From NCBI RefSeq assembly GCF_022790535.1, contig NZ_LOHG01000007.1, forward strand, positions 27,475 to 91,474: 64,000 bases of DNA, given 5' to 3'. This DNA is from Pseudomonas maioricensis (GTDB lineage: Bacteria > Pseudomonadota > Gammaproteobacteria > Pseudomonadales > Pseudomonadaceae). This document shows positions 9,394 to 18,392 of this stretch, one piece after another (positions within the stretch are counted from its first letter, which is position 1; every line of letters begins with the position of its first letter). The notes under the pieces are model-generated. The model saw only the letters and a list, made by a program, of their open reading frames with translations, did no database searches and was not told where the DNA came from. Both the position numbers and the translations under genes were made by a program.

Positions 9394-10036
9394 TGTAATC
9401 AGCCTGGTTGATTATGGTGTCGGTAATCTTCTTAGCGTACGGCGGGCATTAGAGCATTGCGGCGCCCAGGTTGAGCTCGTCACTACGCCTGAGCAGCTCG
9501 CCTGTGCGGGTAAGGTGTTGCTCCCTGGTGTCGGCGCTTACGCTAACGCGATGGCGATATTGTCGGAGCATGGTTTAGCCGACGGTCTGAGAGATTTTTC
9601 TCGCACGGGGAATCCGCTGTTGGGTATTTGTCTAGGTATGCAGTTGTTACTCGACAGCAGTACCGAATTTGGTTTTGTTGAAGGACTGGGTTTGATTCCT
9701 GGTAGCGTGCTGCCCATTCCTCGCAAGGGTGTGAGCGGAGAGTCCGTGAAAGTACCGAACATAGGTTGGCGCGATCTGCAGCCTGCGTCGGGGCGTGACG
9801 GTTGGAATGACACGCTGCTACATGGAACTCAGCGAGAGAACAATGCTGTTTACTTTGTTCACTCGTTTATGGCGGTCCCTGATTCTGACGAGCATCGGGT
9901 AGCTGATTGCATGTATGGAGGAGCGCCGGTCGCTGCCGTGATTGAGAATGGCAATGTTTGGGGGGCTCAGTTCCACCCCGAAAAAAGCGGCAAAGTGGGT
10001 CTTTCAATGCTCCAAACATTTGTAAACCTCAGATGA
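9386..10036 (+). CDS. hisH2: HisH-like glutamine amidotransferase for sugar amidination
   Basis: Class I glutaminase of 216 residues. The nucleophile C82 lies in GICLGMQ, and the C-terminal AQFHPEKSG supplies the histidine and glutamate of the triad. It should hydrolyse glutamine and pass ammonia to HisF2. An ATG at 9386 overlaps the hisF2 stop by 8 bases, and the stop overlaps the next gene (ATGA), so the trio is translationally linked. A role in histidine biosynthesis is unlikely given the all-polysaccharide context. Confidence 0.86.
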   Translation: MSNVISLVDYGVGNLLSVRRALEHCGAQVELVTTPEQLACAGKVLLPGVGAYANAMAILSEHGLADGLRDFSRTGNPLLGICLGMQLLLDSSTEFGFVEGLGLIPGSVLPIPRKGVSGESVKVPNIGWRDLQPASGRDGWNDTLLHGTQRENNAVYFVHSFMAVPDSDEHRVADCMYGGAPVAAVIENGNVWGAQFHPEKSGKVGLSMLQTFVNLR

Positions 10037-10722
10037 ATATCCTTGCAGTTGTACCGGCGCGTGGCGGTTCCAAGCGCTTACCTGGCAAGAATATAAAGCT
10101 GTTAGGTGGAAAGCCCTTAATCGCCTGGACACTCGAGGCCGCTCTTAGTAGTGGTGAGTTCATTGATGTAGTCGTCACGACGGATGACAGCAACATCGCG
10201 AGTGTTGCTGAACAGTTCGGCGGGTCTGTCCCCTATTTGCGGAGTGCTGAGTTAGCAACGGATACCGCTACCAGCTATGACGTGGTGATGGATGTCCTCA
10301 AGCACTACGAGGCTATTCATGGGGAGGTTGATGGCGTCATGCTACTTCAACCTACCTCGCCGTTTCGGACCTCTGAGTCGATGAGTTCTGCTGTGCAACT
10401 GTTCGTTTCCAGTCGGGCGCCTGTGGTAAGCGTATGCGCAGCGGCAGTTCATCCTGCGTGGACGTTCAAAATTATCGAATCTTCACTCGACCCTTTTCTG
10501 GGATGGGACGATGTAGCCCAGAGGTCCCAAGACCTCACGCCAGCCTATACGTTGACGGGATCTCTTTATTTGATTAGTCCGCAGGATCTTCGCCGTCACA
10601 AACGATTCTTGATTCCGGGTACGCAGCCACTTGTTACCCGCAGTGGGGCGGAGGCGCTTGATATCGACACTGCTGATGATTGGCAGTTGGCTTTGAATTA
10701 TCTGGCGTGCATGCGTCCATAG
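10033..10722 (+). CDS. legF: CMP-nonulosonate synthetase (NeuA/LegF family)
   Basis: Activates legionaminic acid with CTP to give the CMP donor. The 229-residue protein starts with the NeuA nucleotide-binding motif AVVPARGGSKRLPGKN (residues 5-20) and keeps the LLQPTSPFR motif and a C-terminal DIDTADDW acidic motif. It is the last gene of the legionaminic cassette; an 88-base gap precedes wzx. NeuA, PseF and LegF are not separable by reading alone, so the name follows the cassette. Confidence 0.85.
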   Translation: MNILAVVPARGGSKRLPGKNIKLLGGKPLIAWTLEAALSSGEFIDVVVTTDDSNIASVAEQFGGSVPYLRSAELATDTATSYDVVMDVLKHYEAIHGEVDGVMLLQPTSPFRTSESMSSAVQLFVSSRAPVVSVCAAAVHPAWTFKIIESSLDPFLGWDDVAQRSQDLTPAYTLTGSLYLISPQDLRRHKRFLIPGTQPLVTRSGAEALDIDTADDWQLALNYLACMRP

Positions 10723-10810
10723 ATAATTACGCAAACAGTTGCCGTTAAGTTTCAGCCATTAACCGGTTGTGCTAGTGCAGTGTTCAATCAATGTGTGCTG
10801 AGTATTGATA

Positions 10811-12043
10811 ATGAGTCTAAAACAAATAGGCGGCGCAGCGGTTATTTATACTGCCTCTAATGGGTTTGCATCAGGTGCGCAGCTGCTCCTGCTTTTTTAT
10901 TGTGCCTATGTCCTCCCCGGAGAAGCGCTGGGAACTCAGACATTGTTTATGGCCGTTGTAGCGCTTTCCAGTCAGGTTCTGGGATTAGGGTTGGTTGCGG
11001 CTTTTCAGAGGGATTTTTTTTCTGCAGAACCAGAACAGCGGCCTTTATACCTGTCGAGTATTGTCTGGATGTTGTTGATGAGCGGTGTGGTTTGCTGCGT
11101 CGTTGCGGTCTTGGTGGGGGCCGTCGTTTCTTCTTATTGGCTGGCTGCTCTGTACGTATTGCCTGTAGCACTTTTGGGCGCGCTAGGGCAGGCGCTTCAA
11201 CAAGTTATTTTAGTGGTGTGGCAGTCTGAGGGTGCTCCACGACCTTATCTTTTCTACATGCTTTTTTATTGTGGTCTTCAGCTTGTTATCCCCGTCGCGC
11301 TTTTAAATATGTGGGGGGGTAGATGGGAAAGTGCCGTTTACGGCCAAGCACTGGTGTTTATTGTCGGTGGCCTCATGTCTGTGTATGGGTTGCGCGTTAA
11401 GGGCTATTTAACGCTCTCATTAAGCCGCGCTTACCTGAAGAAAGCATTAGCCTATGGGCTCCCCCTGGTCCCTTACCAGATAGCCGGTTGGGGAATGGCG
11501 ATGCTGGATAGATTTATTATCACCGGTGTACTCGGTGTCGCCATCGCAGGTTATTACGCGCTGGCCTTTCAGGTCTCACAGCTGGTAAATATTGCTTCTG
11601 GTGGATTTGTTCAGGCCTTCACGCCTTGGCTTTATAAGGTCCTCGGTGATAAAGACGCTCGAACAATGGAGGTTGGCCGTCTGGTTTTTATTTATTCAGC
11701 ATCTCTATCCGTACTGTGTTTGGTAAGTTTTCTAGCTTTTAAGGGCGTTGTAATCGTTATGGATCAGGAGTCTTACTGGCAGGCGTTGGGTTTTGCACCC
11801 TGGCTGTTTGCTGCCATGTTTTTCAATGGAATGTACAGAATAGCCAGCAGTTATTGTCTGTATTATGGCCAGACCCGTGCTTTGGCGTGGATGATCGGTG
11901 CTGTCGCGTTGCTCAGTGGTGTTCTGAATTGGTACCTGGTCCCTCTGTATGGGGCTATATCGGCAGCATGGACTTCCTGCTTTTCTTTTGCGTTGTTATT
12001 TGCTGCAACGTCTGTATTTACTCGTCGTAGGTATAACGCATGA
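10811..12043 (+). CDS. wzx: Wzx O-unit flippase
   Basis: A 410-residue, strongly hydrophobic protein with about 12 predicted membrane helices, of the MATE/MOP polysaccharide transporter type. It would flip the lipid-linked O-unit to the periplasmic face. The cluster has the Wzz-Wzy signature (wzz at the left edge, a polymerase next door), which supports this over ABC export. The ATG at 10811 is preferred to a TTG at 10805. The 3' end overlaps the next gene by 4 bases. Sequence motifs in Wzx are weak, so the call rests on topology, length and context. Confidence 0.8.
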   Translation: MSLKQIGGAAVIYTASNGFASGAQLLLLFYCAYVLPGEALGTQTLFMAVVALSSQVLGLGLVAAFQRDFFSAEPEQRPLYLSSIVWMLLMSGVVCCVVAVLVGAVVSSYWLAALYVLPVALLGALGQALQQVILVVWQSEGAPRPYLFYMLFYCGLQLVIPVALLNMWGGRWESAVYGQALVFIVGGLMSVYGLRVKGYLTLSLSRAYLKKALAYGLPLVPYQIAGWGMAMLDRFIITGVLGVAIAGYYALAFQVSQLVNIASGGFVQAFTPWLYKVLGDKDARTMEVGRLVFIYSASLSVLCLVSFLAFKGVVIVMDQESYWQALGFAPWLFAAMFFNGMYRIASSYCLYYGQTRALAWMIGAVALLSGVLNWYLVPLYGAISAAWTSCFSFALLFAATSVFTRRRYNA

Positions 12044-13143
12044 GGCTGCTTTTTTCTTCGACAAGAACTCTCTCTGAACGTCATTCATGGTTGGCCGGAT
12101 TCTGTCTTGCTTTTCCTTTTGCGTATCCAGGCGTACCGTATTATTGGATAGCGTTCGCAGTTTTTGGCTCGATGCTGTTTTACGGGCGACAACCCATACC
12201 GTTGCGAATACAGTTGCTTATCACCCTCGCTATGTTGAGCGCTGCGTTATCCAGTTACCTCGGCCTTTCAGGGTATTACATCGGCGAACGGCAGATTGCA
12301 GGTTCAATCCTGTTTTATGGTTTTTTTGTCTTCGGTTCTTTGGTTCCTGATTTACAACGATTTTTCAAAGGGCTTTTTGCGGGCATCTGTGTGGTTGCAA
12401 CGCTCGTGATGCTGGTGTTTTTTATTGAACGCCCTTACCAGGTCGGATTGATAATGTTCTCTGTGGCCGATTATCGTCTCTGGGGTGCCAATTATTTCCC
12501 TGATTGGCCGAATTATTTGGCATTTATGCTTGGGTTGGGTTTTCTGTTGGGCATTTTCGTCGAGCGTCGTTTTGTCCTGGCGGCCGTTTGCCTGATAGCC
12601 GCTTTTATGACCACTTCTCGAACGCCACTGTTTGCGCTGGGATTTGCGCTGATTTTCATTCTCTTCAAGATGGGATGGCGGGCGCGTATTATTTCGTTTT
12701 TGGCAGGGTTGGTATTTTTGATTATCAGCGCAGTAGTGCTATTGCCGACTGCGGATATGGGGGCGGAGTTTTTCGTACGACTCTTCTTGTTTTCTGATCG
12801 CGCGGAGGTTTACTCCTCAGCCTGGCGTCTCTTTGAGGTTTCGCCTTACCTCGGGAGTGGAGCGGTATTGCTGGATGAGCGCGTTGGTAATCACGGCGCC
12901 GCTTCGTTCCACAACACCTATCTGGACATTCTCGTCCGGCAGGGTTTTTTGGGGCTGATAATTTTTCTGGCGCTGGTGTTTCCGAACATTCGCCGCGCAC
13001 GCCCTGAACACGTTTGGATGATGGGGGCGATTATTATGTATTTTTTGGTCCCCTCAATGTTCCAGAACTTCCTGAAGCACCCCCATTTCGTAATGATTTA
13101 CTCAGCGATCTTGGCGACTCTTGTTCGGCGGAAGGATTTGTAA
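12040..13143 (+). CDS. wzy: Probable O-antigen polymerase Wzy
   Basis: A polytopic membrane protein of 367 residues with about ten hydrophobic segments. Near residue 290 it has GNHGAASFHNTYLDILVRQG, the H-N-x-x-L-D-x-L-x-x-x-G pattern common to the O-antigen ligase/polymerase (Wzy_C) superfamily, in a periplasmic loop followed by further helices. Placed directly after wzx inside the biosynthetic block it is most likely the polymerase; the O-antigen ligase waaL normally lies in the core-oligosaccharide locus. Confidence 0.75.
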   Translation: MRLLFSSTRTLSERHSWLAGFCLAFPFAYPGVPYYWIAFAVFGSMLFYGRQPIPLRIQLLITLAMLSAALSSYLGLSGYYIGERQIAGSILFYGFFVFGSLVPDLQRFFKGLFAGICVVATLVMLVFFIERPYQVGLIMFSVADYRLWGANYFPDWPNYLAFMLGLGFLLGIFVERRFVLAAVCLIAAFMTTSRTPLFALGFALIFILFKMGWRARIISFLAGLVFLIISAVVLLPTADMGAEFFVRLFLFSDRAEVYSSAWRLFEVSPYLGSGAVLLDERVGNHGAASFHNTYLDILVRQGFLGLIIFLALVFPNIRRARPEHVWMMGAIIMYFLVPSMFQNFLKHPHFVMIYSAILATLVRRKDL

Positions 13144-13144
13144 G

Positions 13145-14560
13145 ATGAGCCTGGAATACTGCGTACTGACAGATGGGTCGGTTGTTCAAGCTGTTGATAT
13201 ACGTGCTAAGTACGCATTGAGCATCTTTCAGACAGATTTATTCTACGACGTCTGTGAGGTGTTGGCGCGTCGGCATCGCCTTGAGGGTGTAGATCACAAG
13301 GTGTTAGTGAATCTGTACGCGCTGAAATCTTCTCGCGTAAAAGATATTGCAGCGCTTGTCTATTATGTCAGTGAGCACCTTTATGACGTGGCAGAAGTGC
13401 ATGGTCGTGATGACTCGATCTTCGTTTTACGCGCCCTTGTTGGTACTGATGCTTTATCCATTCACAGCGTTGGGGACGCTCCTGGCTCGCATGTCGAAAG
13501 GTCTGCGCGACTGTCGATCGCAATGAAGATTATTTTTCACAGGGTCTTCCGACTGATACCGTCGCGAGTTCGCACTTCAGACACTGTCGTCAGGGGGTGG
13601 GTTGACGTCACTGAAGCGATGTACCCTGAGGAGGTCTTCGAGTCCACCCTGATGCTCTACCCATTCCCCTACGGCGTTGCTCGCCAGTTTCGCTTCTTCA
13701 GGTCCATGCGGCGACGTGGGGCAAAAGTGAAATTTGTAGGTTTGCCATATCCTTTTATCTCACTGGCGCGTTTGTTGTTGGGGGGGAACAAGCTTGATGC
13801 CCATATCGTCCGCCTTGAAACACTGGCTTATCAGCGTTATGCGCGCGAGCTAATTGCTATGGGCGTGCGCGAAGTGCGTACCAGTGACGAATTCGAGGTG
13901 GGCGCAGTCGCCATGTACGAACGTCTTATGGACGGTGGAGTAGAGGTGGTGAATACCGCCCATGGTGTTGGGCTATATTCGCCTTATGTCGCTTACAGCG
14001 AATTCAAGGGTGTGAACATCGCGCAGTCAAATTTTTACCGGCAGCGATGCCCGCGTATGAATCCAGGCCTACGGAGAAGTAAAAACTCAACGTTGCCTCT
14101 TGCTTCCGCCGACGCCGCTCGAAATCTCCCTCCAGCGATCGTGCTACTGGATCAGAACTTCATGGTTTTCAATTGTGTTGCGGAAGCTGAGGCGCTTGCT
14201 GAAACACAACGCCTTCTTGAAGCGTTCTGCACCTCGGCAAAGCTTCCACTGTTCATAAAGATTCATCCTAACAGTGCGCCAACGGAACAATCTGACCACG
14301 TCAGGCAGGTTAGGGATTGGGCTGATCTCGCTGGCTATCGTCCTGTTTTCGTCACAATAAACTCGACTGCCTTTTATGATGTTCAGGGTTATGGCCCTAT
14401 TCTGGTGTGCGATGAGCCCTCTTTCCTCCCTGTCATCTACTTTGGTGAGGATTTGCTGGTTTACCGCTTCGACACTTTGGCCACAATGCTCGAAAATCTG
14501 ATCAGCGAAAATGCCTGGTGGTCCGCTGCATCCAGACACATGCCAATTGCGGGTGACTAA
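13145..14560 (+). CDS. Putative GT-B-like glycosyltransferase, unrecognised family
   Basis: A soluble 471-residue protein I cannot place in a named family. The C-terminal half has features of GT-B transferases: VVNTAHGVGLYSP near residue 275 and an IKIHPNS motif near residue 375, resembling the HP motif of bacterial sialyltransferase-type enzymes. The cassette makes a CMP-activated nonulosonic acid yet no obvious legionaminyltransferase is encoded elsewhere, so this protein is the best candidate. That function is inference. The ATG at 13145 follows the wzy stop by 1 bp, and the next gene begins immediately after its stop. Confidence 0.5.
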   Translation: MSLEYCVLTDGSVVQAVDIRAKYALSIFQTDLFYDVCEVLARRHRLEGVDHKVLVNLYALKSSRVKDIAALVYYVSEHLYDVAEVHGRDDSIFVLRALVGTDALSIHSVGDAPGSHVERSARLSIAMKIIFHRVFRLIPSRVRTSDTVVRGWVDVTEAMYPEEVFESTLMLYPFPYGVARQFRFFRSMRRRGAKVKFVGLPYPFISLARLLLGGNKLDAHIVRLETLAYQRYARELIAMGVREVRTSDEFEVGAVAMYERLMDGGVEVVNTAHGVGLYSPYVAYSEFKGVNIAQSNFYRQRCPRMNPGLRRSKNSTLPLASADAARNLPPAIVLLDQNFMVFNCVAEAEALAETQRLLEAFCTSAKLPLFIKIHPNSAPTEQSDHVRQVRDWADLAGYRPVFVTINSTAFYDVQGYGPILVCDEPSFLPVIYFGEDLLVYRFDTLATMLENLISENAWWSAASRHMPIAGD

Positions 14561-15076
14561 GTGATCAAGCGTTTTATACTTTTCCTCTATACAGGTTTTC
14601 AGTTGCGGGCTCTTTATCGCTTTAGACGCGTGGGCGCGAGAGTTCGTCTCGGTAGGCGATTGTTTGTGTTCCCTAATAAGGTAAGCCTGGGTGAATATTG
14701 TTATGTCGGTTCGGGCTGTTATCTCGATGGAGATATCACGATTGGGGCCTATACGATGCTTGCCAATAACGTTGCGATCGTCGGAGGCGACCACGCATTT
14801 GGTTGCCCAGGGGTCACGATGCGGGATGGTGGGCGTGAGGAGTGGAGGCATACGGCACTAGGCCGTGATGTTTGGGTGGGGCACGGTGCAATCATCCTGA
14901 ATGGTCTCAGTATCGGTGATGGAGCAATTGTTGCGGCAGGATCGGTGGTCACCAAAAATGTGGAGGCCTTTTCCGTTGTTGCTGGTAACCCGGCCCGCCA
15001 CCTAAAATGGCGGTTTGATGAGGCAGGGCAAAAAGTGCATATAGAACGGTTGGACAGGAGCGGTACGCATGTTTGA
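14561..15076 (+). CDS. Hexapeptide-repeat acetyltransferase (WbbJ-like)
   Basis: A 171-residue left-handed beta-helix acetyltransferase of the maltose/xenobiotic type: repeated V-x-I/L-G hexapeptides, a GGDHAFG loop with the likely catalytic histidine, and the C-terminal GDGAIVAAGSVVTKNV and VVAGNPARHLKWR motifs usual in WbbJ/NodL relatives. It probably O-acetylates a residue of the O-unit. It begins with GTG directly after the upstream stop codon, and its end overlaps wbjB by 8 bases. Acceptor unknown. Confidence 0.75.
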   Translation: MIKRFILFLYTGFQLRALYRFRRVGARVRLGRRLFVFPNKVSLGEYCYVGSGCYLDGDITIGAYTMLANNVAIVGGDHAFGCPGVTMRDGGREEWRHTALGRDVWVGHGAIILNGLSIGDGAIVAAGSVVTKNVEAFSVVAGNPARHLKWRFDEAGQKVHIERLDRSGTHV

Positions 15077-16103
15077 TTCAAAGAAGCTGTTGATCTCAGG
15101 CGGCACCGGCTCTTTCGGCAATGCTGTTCTCAAGCGTTTTCTCGACACGGACATTGCTGAAATCCGGATCTTCAGCCGTGATGAGAAAAAGCAGGACGAC
15201 ATGCGCAAGCTGTACGCCAGCAGCAAGCTGAAGTTCTACATTGGTGACGTGCGCGATTATCAGAGCGTGCTTAACGCGACGCGCGGGGTTGACTATATTT
15301 TCCATGCTGCTGCGCTCAAGCAGGTCCCGTCATGCGAGTTCCATCCTATGGAAGCGGTCAAGACGAACGTCATTGGCACCGAGAACCTGTTGGAAGCTGC
15401 GATTCAGAATGAGGTGCGCCGCGTCGTTTGTCTGAGCACCGATAAAGCTGTTTATCCGATCAACGCCATGGGTATTTCCAAGGCGATGATGGAAAAAGTC
15501 ATGGTCGCGAAGTCTCGTAATATCGACGATACAAAGACGGTGATCTGCGGCACGCGTTACGGCAACGTCATGGCGTCGCGTGGCTCGGTGATTCCGCTGT
15601 TCATCGAGCAGATTCGCGCTGGCAAAGAGCTGACGCTGACTGATCCCAACATGACGCGTTTCATGATGACGCTTTCGGATGCTGTAGACCTGGTTCTGTA
15701 TGCGTTTGAACACGGAAACAACGGCGATCTGTTTGTACAAAAAGCACCAGCTGCGACTGTTCAGACCCTTGCCCAGGCGCTGACCAGTCTGGTGGGTAAG
15801 CCCGATCACCCGATTCAGGTCATCGGTACCCGGCATGGCGAAAAACTGTATGAAGCCTTGTTGAGCCGCGAAGAAATGGCGTGCGCTGAAGACATGGGTG
15901 AGTACTACCGTATTCCGCCGGATCTGCGTGACCTGAACTACGCCAAGTTTGTAGAGCAGGGTGAAACCAGGATTTCATCCACTGAAGACTACAACTCTCA
16001 CAATACCGAGCGGCTGGATGTTGAAGGTATGCAGCGCCTGTTGCTTAAGCTTGACTTCATGCGTGCTATCCAGCGTGGCGAAAACGCCACGCCGGAGGAG
16101 TGA
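15069..16103 (+). CDS. wbjB: UDP-GlcNAc 4,6-dehydratase/5-epimerase (WbjB/CapE/FnlA)
   Basis: First enzyme of UDP-N-acetyl-L-fucosamine synthesis: dehydrates UDP-GlcNAc and epimerises C5. The 344-residue SDR has LISGGTGSFGNAV at residues 8-20, the IFSRDEKKQDDMR signature of the WbjB/FnlA family, and MGISK in place of the usual YxxxK, a methionine for tyrosine change seen in this dehydratase group. Followed in order by wbjC, wbjD and wbjE, as in P. aeruginosa serotype O11 and the S. aureus capE-F-G set. Confidence 0.92.
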   Translation: MFDSKKLLISGGTGSFGNAVLKRFLDTDIAEIRIFSRDEKKQDDMRKLYASSKLKFYIGDVRDYQSVLNATRGVDYIFHAAALKQVPSCEFHPMEAVKTNVIGTENLLEAAIQNEVRRVVCLSTDKAVYPINAMGISKAMMEKVMVAKSRNIDDTKTVICGTRYGNVMASRGSVIPLFIEQIRAGKELTLTDPNMTRFMMTLSDAVDLVLYAFEHGNNGDLFVQKAPAATVQTLAQALTSLVGKPDHPIQVIGTRHGEKLYEALLSREEMACAEDMGEYYRIPPDLRDLNYAKFVEQGETRISSTEDYNSHNTERLDVEGMQRLLLKLDFMRAIQRGENATPEE

Positions 16104-16105
16104 GG

Positions 16106-17224
16106 ATGAAAGTCCTGATTACCGGCGCCAATGGATTTGTCGGTCAGAATCTCGTCGCCCGTTTGGGTGAGCGTACCGATGTGGAAGTGCTGAGTTATAC
16201 CCGTGCAGATAGCATGGACAGCCTTCCGGAGCTCGTGGCACAGGCTGACTTTGTTTTTCACCTGGCAGGCGTCAACCGCCCTCAGGATCCTCAAGAGTTT
16301 CGTACCGGTAATACCGACCTCACCACGGCGTTGTGCAATGCTGTTGCGGCTTGTGGAAGGCCGGTGCCTGTTTTGTACACCTCGTCCATTCAGGCCGGGC
16401 AGGAAAACCCGTATGGCAGCAGCAAACGGGGTGCTGAAGAGGCGCTTCTGGCATTGCATGCAGCGCATCAGGTGCCGGTGTTCCTGTTCCGTTTGCCCAA
16501 TGTGTTTGGCAAATGGGCGCGCCCGTATTACAACTCGGCTGTAGCGACCTTTTGCCACAATATTGCTCGCGATCTGCCTATCAGCATCAATGACTCGTCT
16601 GCGTTGATTTCTCTGGTTTACATTGATGACGTTGTTAGCCGGTTCATGGCGATCATGGACGGTGCGTCCGCAGACCAGCCTTTTGTCAGCGTCGAACCTG
16701 AATATTCGATCAGCGTTGGCGATCTTTCGCAGCAGTTGTACGCCTTTCGCGACAGCCGCCAGTCGATGGTCACAGAGCCGGTGGGCACCGGATTGGTTCG
16801 GGCGCTGTACTCGACCTATCTCAGCTATTTGCCTCCTGAGCGATTTACCTATGAAGTCCCACGGCACGCCGATCCCCGTGGCGTGTTCGTAGAGATGCTC
16901 AAGACCCGCGATTCGGGTCAGTTTTCCTACTTCACCGCGCACCCCGGTATTACCCGCGGCGGGCACTACCACCATTCGAAAACTGAAAAGTTTCTGGTCA
17001 TCAAAGGCAATGCCTGTTTTCGTTTCCGTCACATCGTGTCTGGTGAGTTTTATGAGTTGTTCACCACGGGGGAGCGACCGCAGATCGTCGAGACAGTACC
17101 TGGCTGGACGCACGACATCACCAACGTCGGTGATGACGAGATGATTGTGATGCTCTGGGCTAACGAAATTTTTGATCGCGAGCATCCGGACACTTTTGCC
17201 CGCCCCGTCGGTACCGAAGCCTGA
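16106..17224 (+). CDS. wbjC: UDP-6-deoxy-hexose 3-epimerase/4-reductase with cupin domain (WbjC/CapF/FnlB)
   Basis: Second step to UDP-L-FucNAc. Bifunctional 372-residue protein: an N-terminal SDR domain (TGANGFVGQN at residues 6-15; YGSSK motif) and a C-terminal cupin domain from about residue 250 with GGHYHHSKTEKF, the metal-binding histidines of CapF. The ATG at 16106 is chosen because a GGAGG lies about 7 bp upstream. The gap to wbjB is 2 bp and to wbjD 23 bp. Confidence 0.92.
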   Translation: MKVLITGANGFVGQNLVARLGERTDVEVLSYTRADSMDSLPELVAQADFVFHLAGVNRPQDPQEFRTGNTDLTTALCNAVAACGRPVPVLYTSSIQAGQENPYGSSKRGAEEALLALHAAHQVPVFLFRLPNVFGKWARPYYNSAVATFCHNIARDLPISINDSSALISLVYIDDVVSRFMAIMDGASADQPFVSVEPEYSISVGDLSQQLYAFRDSRQSMVTEPVGTGLVRALYSTYLSYLPPERFTYEVPRHADPRGVFVEMLKTRDSGQFSYFTAHPGITRGGHYHHSKTEKFLVIKGNACFRFRHIVSGEFYELFTTGERPQIVETVPGWTHDITNVGDDEMIVMLWANEIFDREHPDTFARPVGTEA

Positions 17225-17247
17225 GCCGCTGTTGACAGGATATTGAA

Positions 17248-18378
17248 ATGAAAAAGCTGAAAATTGTAACTGTCGTAGGTACACGACCGGAGATTATTCG
17301 TTTGTCGCGCGTGATGGCGGCCCTGGATGAGCACTGCGATCACATTCTGGTGCATACCGGCCAGAACTATGACTACGAACTTAACGAGATATTTTTTCAG
17401 GACCTCGGCATACGCAAGCCTGATCATTTCCTTAATGCAGCGGGCGCCAGTGGTGCAGAAACCATTGGTAATGTGATTATTGCTGTTGACCGCGTACTGG
17501 CTGAGATTGAACCCGAGGCGCTTCTGGTGCTGGGGGATACGAATAGCTGCATGGCTGTTTTGCCCGCCAAGCGTCGCAAGATCCCCACCTTTCATATGGA
17601 AGCAGGCAATCGCTGTTTCGATATGCGTGTGCCTGAGGAAATCAATCGGCGTATCGTTGATCACACGGCGGATATCAACCTTACCTACAGCACCATCGCC
17701 CGCGATTACCTGCTGCGCGAAGGGCTGCCTGCCGATCGGGTGATCAAGACCGGTAGCCCGATGTTTGAAGTACTGGGTTACTACCGTGAGGGGATCGATA
17801 ACTCGGATGTCCTGACGCGTCTCGGTCTCGAGTCCGGAAAGTTCTTTGTGGTCAGTGCGCACCGGGAAGAGAACATCGATTCGGACAAAAACTTCCTCAA
17901 GCTGGCTGACGTGCTCAACACGGTAGCCGAGCAGTTTGGACTGCCGGTCATTGTGTCGACGCATCCTCGGACACAAAAGCGTTTTGACGCCATGGGTGTA
18001 GAGTTTCACGCCAATGTGCGCTTGTTGAAACCGCTAGGGTTCAAGGACTACAACAAGCTTCAGCTCGAATCAAAAGCCGTGCTGTCCGATAGCGGCACCA
18101 TCAGCGAAGAGTCCTCCATCCTGAACTTTCCTGCACTGAACATCCGCGAGGCGCACGAGCGTCCTGAAGGGATGGAGGAGGCGGCGGTGATGATGGTCGG
18201 ACTGGAAACCGAGCGTGTGCTGCAAGGACTTTGTGTTCTTGAAAGCCAGGGGCGAGGTGATGCACGTAGCTTGCGTCTGGTCGCTGACTACAGCATGCCC
18301 AACGTTTCGGACAAGGTCGTGCGTATACTGCATAGCTACACCGACTACGTGAATCGCGTCGTCTGGAAGCAATACTGA
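17248..18378 (+). CDS. wbjD: Non-hydrolysing UDP-FucNAc 2-epimerase (WbjD/CapG/FnlC)
   Basis: Completes UDP-L-FucNAc by inverting C2. The 376-residue protein is of the WecB/UDP-GlcNAc 2-epimerase fold: VVGTRPEIIRLSRV at residues 9-22, HTGQNYD, HMEAGNRCFD, and a SDSGTISEES phosphate loop. Full length for the family. It is a different branch from the NeuC-like LegG at 3312. Expressed with the rest of the wbjBCDE run. Confidence 0.92.
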   Translation: MKKLKIVTVVGTRPEIIRLSRVMAALDEHCDHILVHTGQNYDYELNEIFFQDLGIRKPDHFLNAAGASGAETIGNVIIAVDRVLAEIEPEALLVLGDTNSCMAVLPAKRRKIPTFHMEAGNRCFDMRVPEEINRRIVDHTADINLTYSTIARDYLLREGLPADRVIKTGSPMFEVLGYYREGIDNSDVLTRLGLESGKFFVVSAHREENIDSDKNFLKLADVLNTVAEQFGLPVIVSTHPRTQKRFDAMGVEFHANVRLLKPLGFKDYNKLQLESKAVLSDSGTISEESSILNFPALNIREAHERPEGMEEAAVMMVGLETERVLQGLCVLESQGRGDARSLRLVADYSMPNVSDKVVRILHSYTDYVNRVVWKQY

Positions 18379-18392
18379 TTCGAGTAGTAAGC

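Noticed and set aside
8632..10036. hisF/hisH as histidine biosynthesis genes
   Set aside because: They follow a WbpG-like gene in overlapping frames within an O-antigen cluster and no other his genes are present.
15998..17284. Minus-strand frame of 428 codons opposite wbjC
   Set aside because: The plus strand encodes a clear bifunctional WbjC; the antisense product has no recognisable motif.
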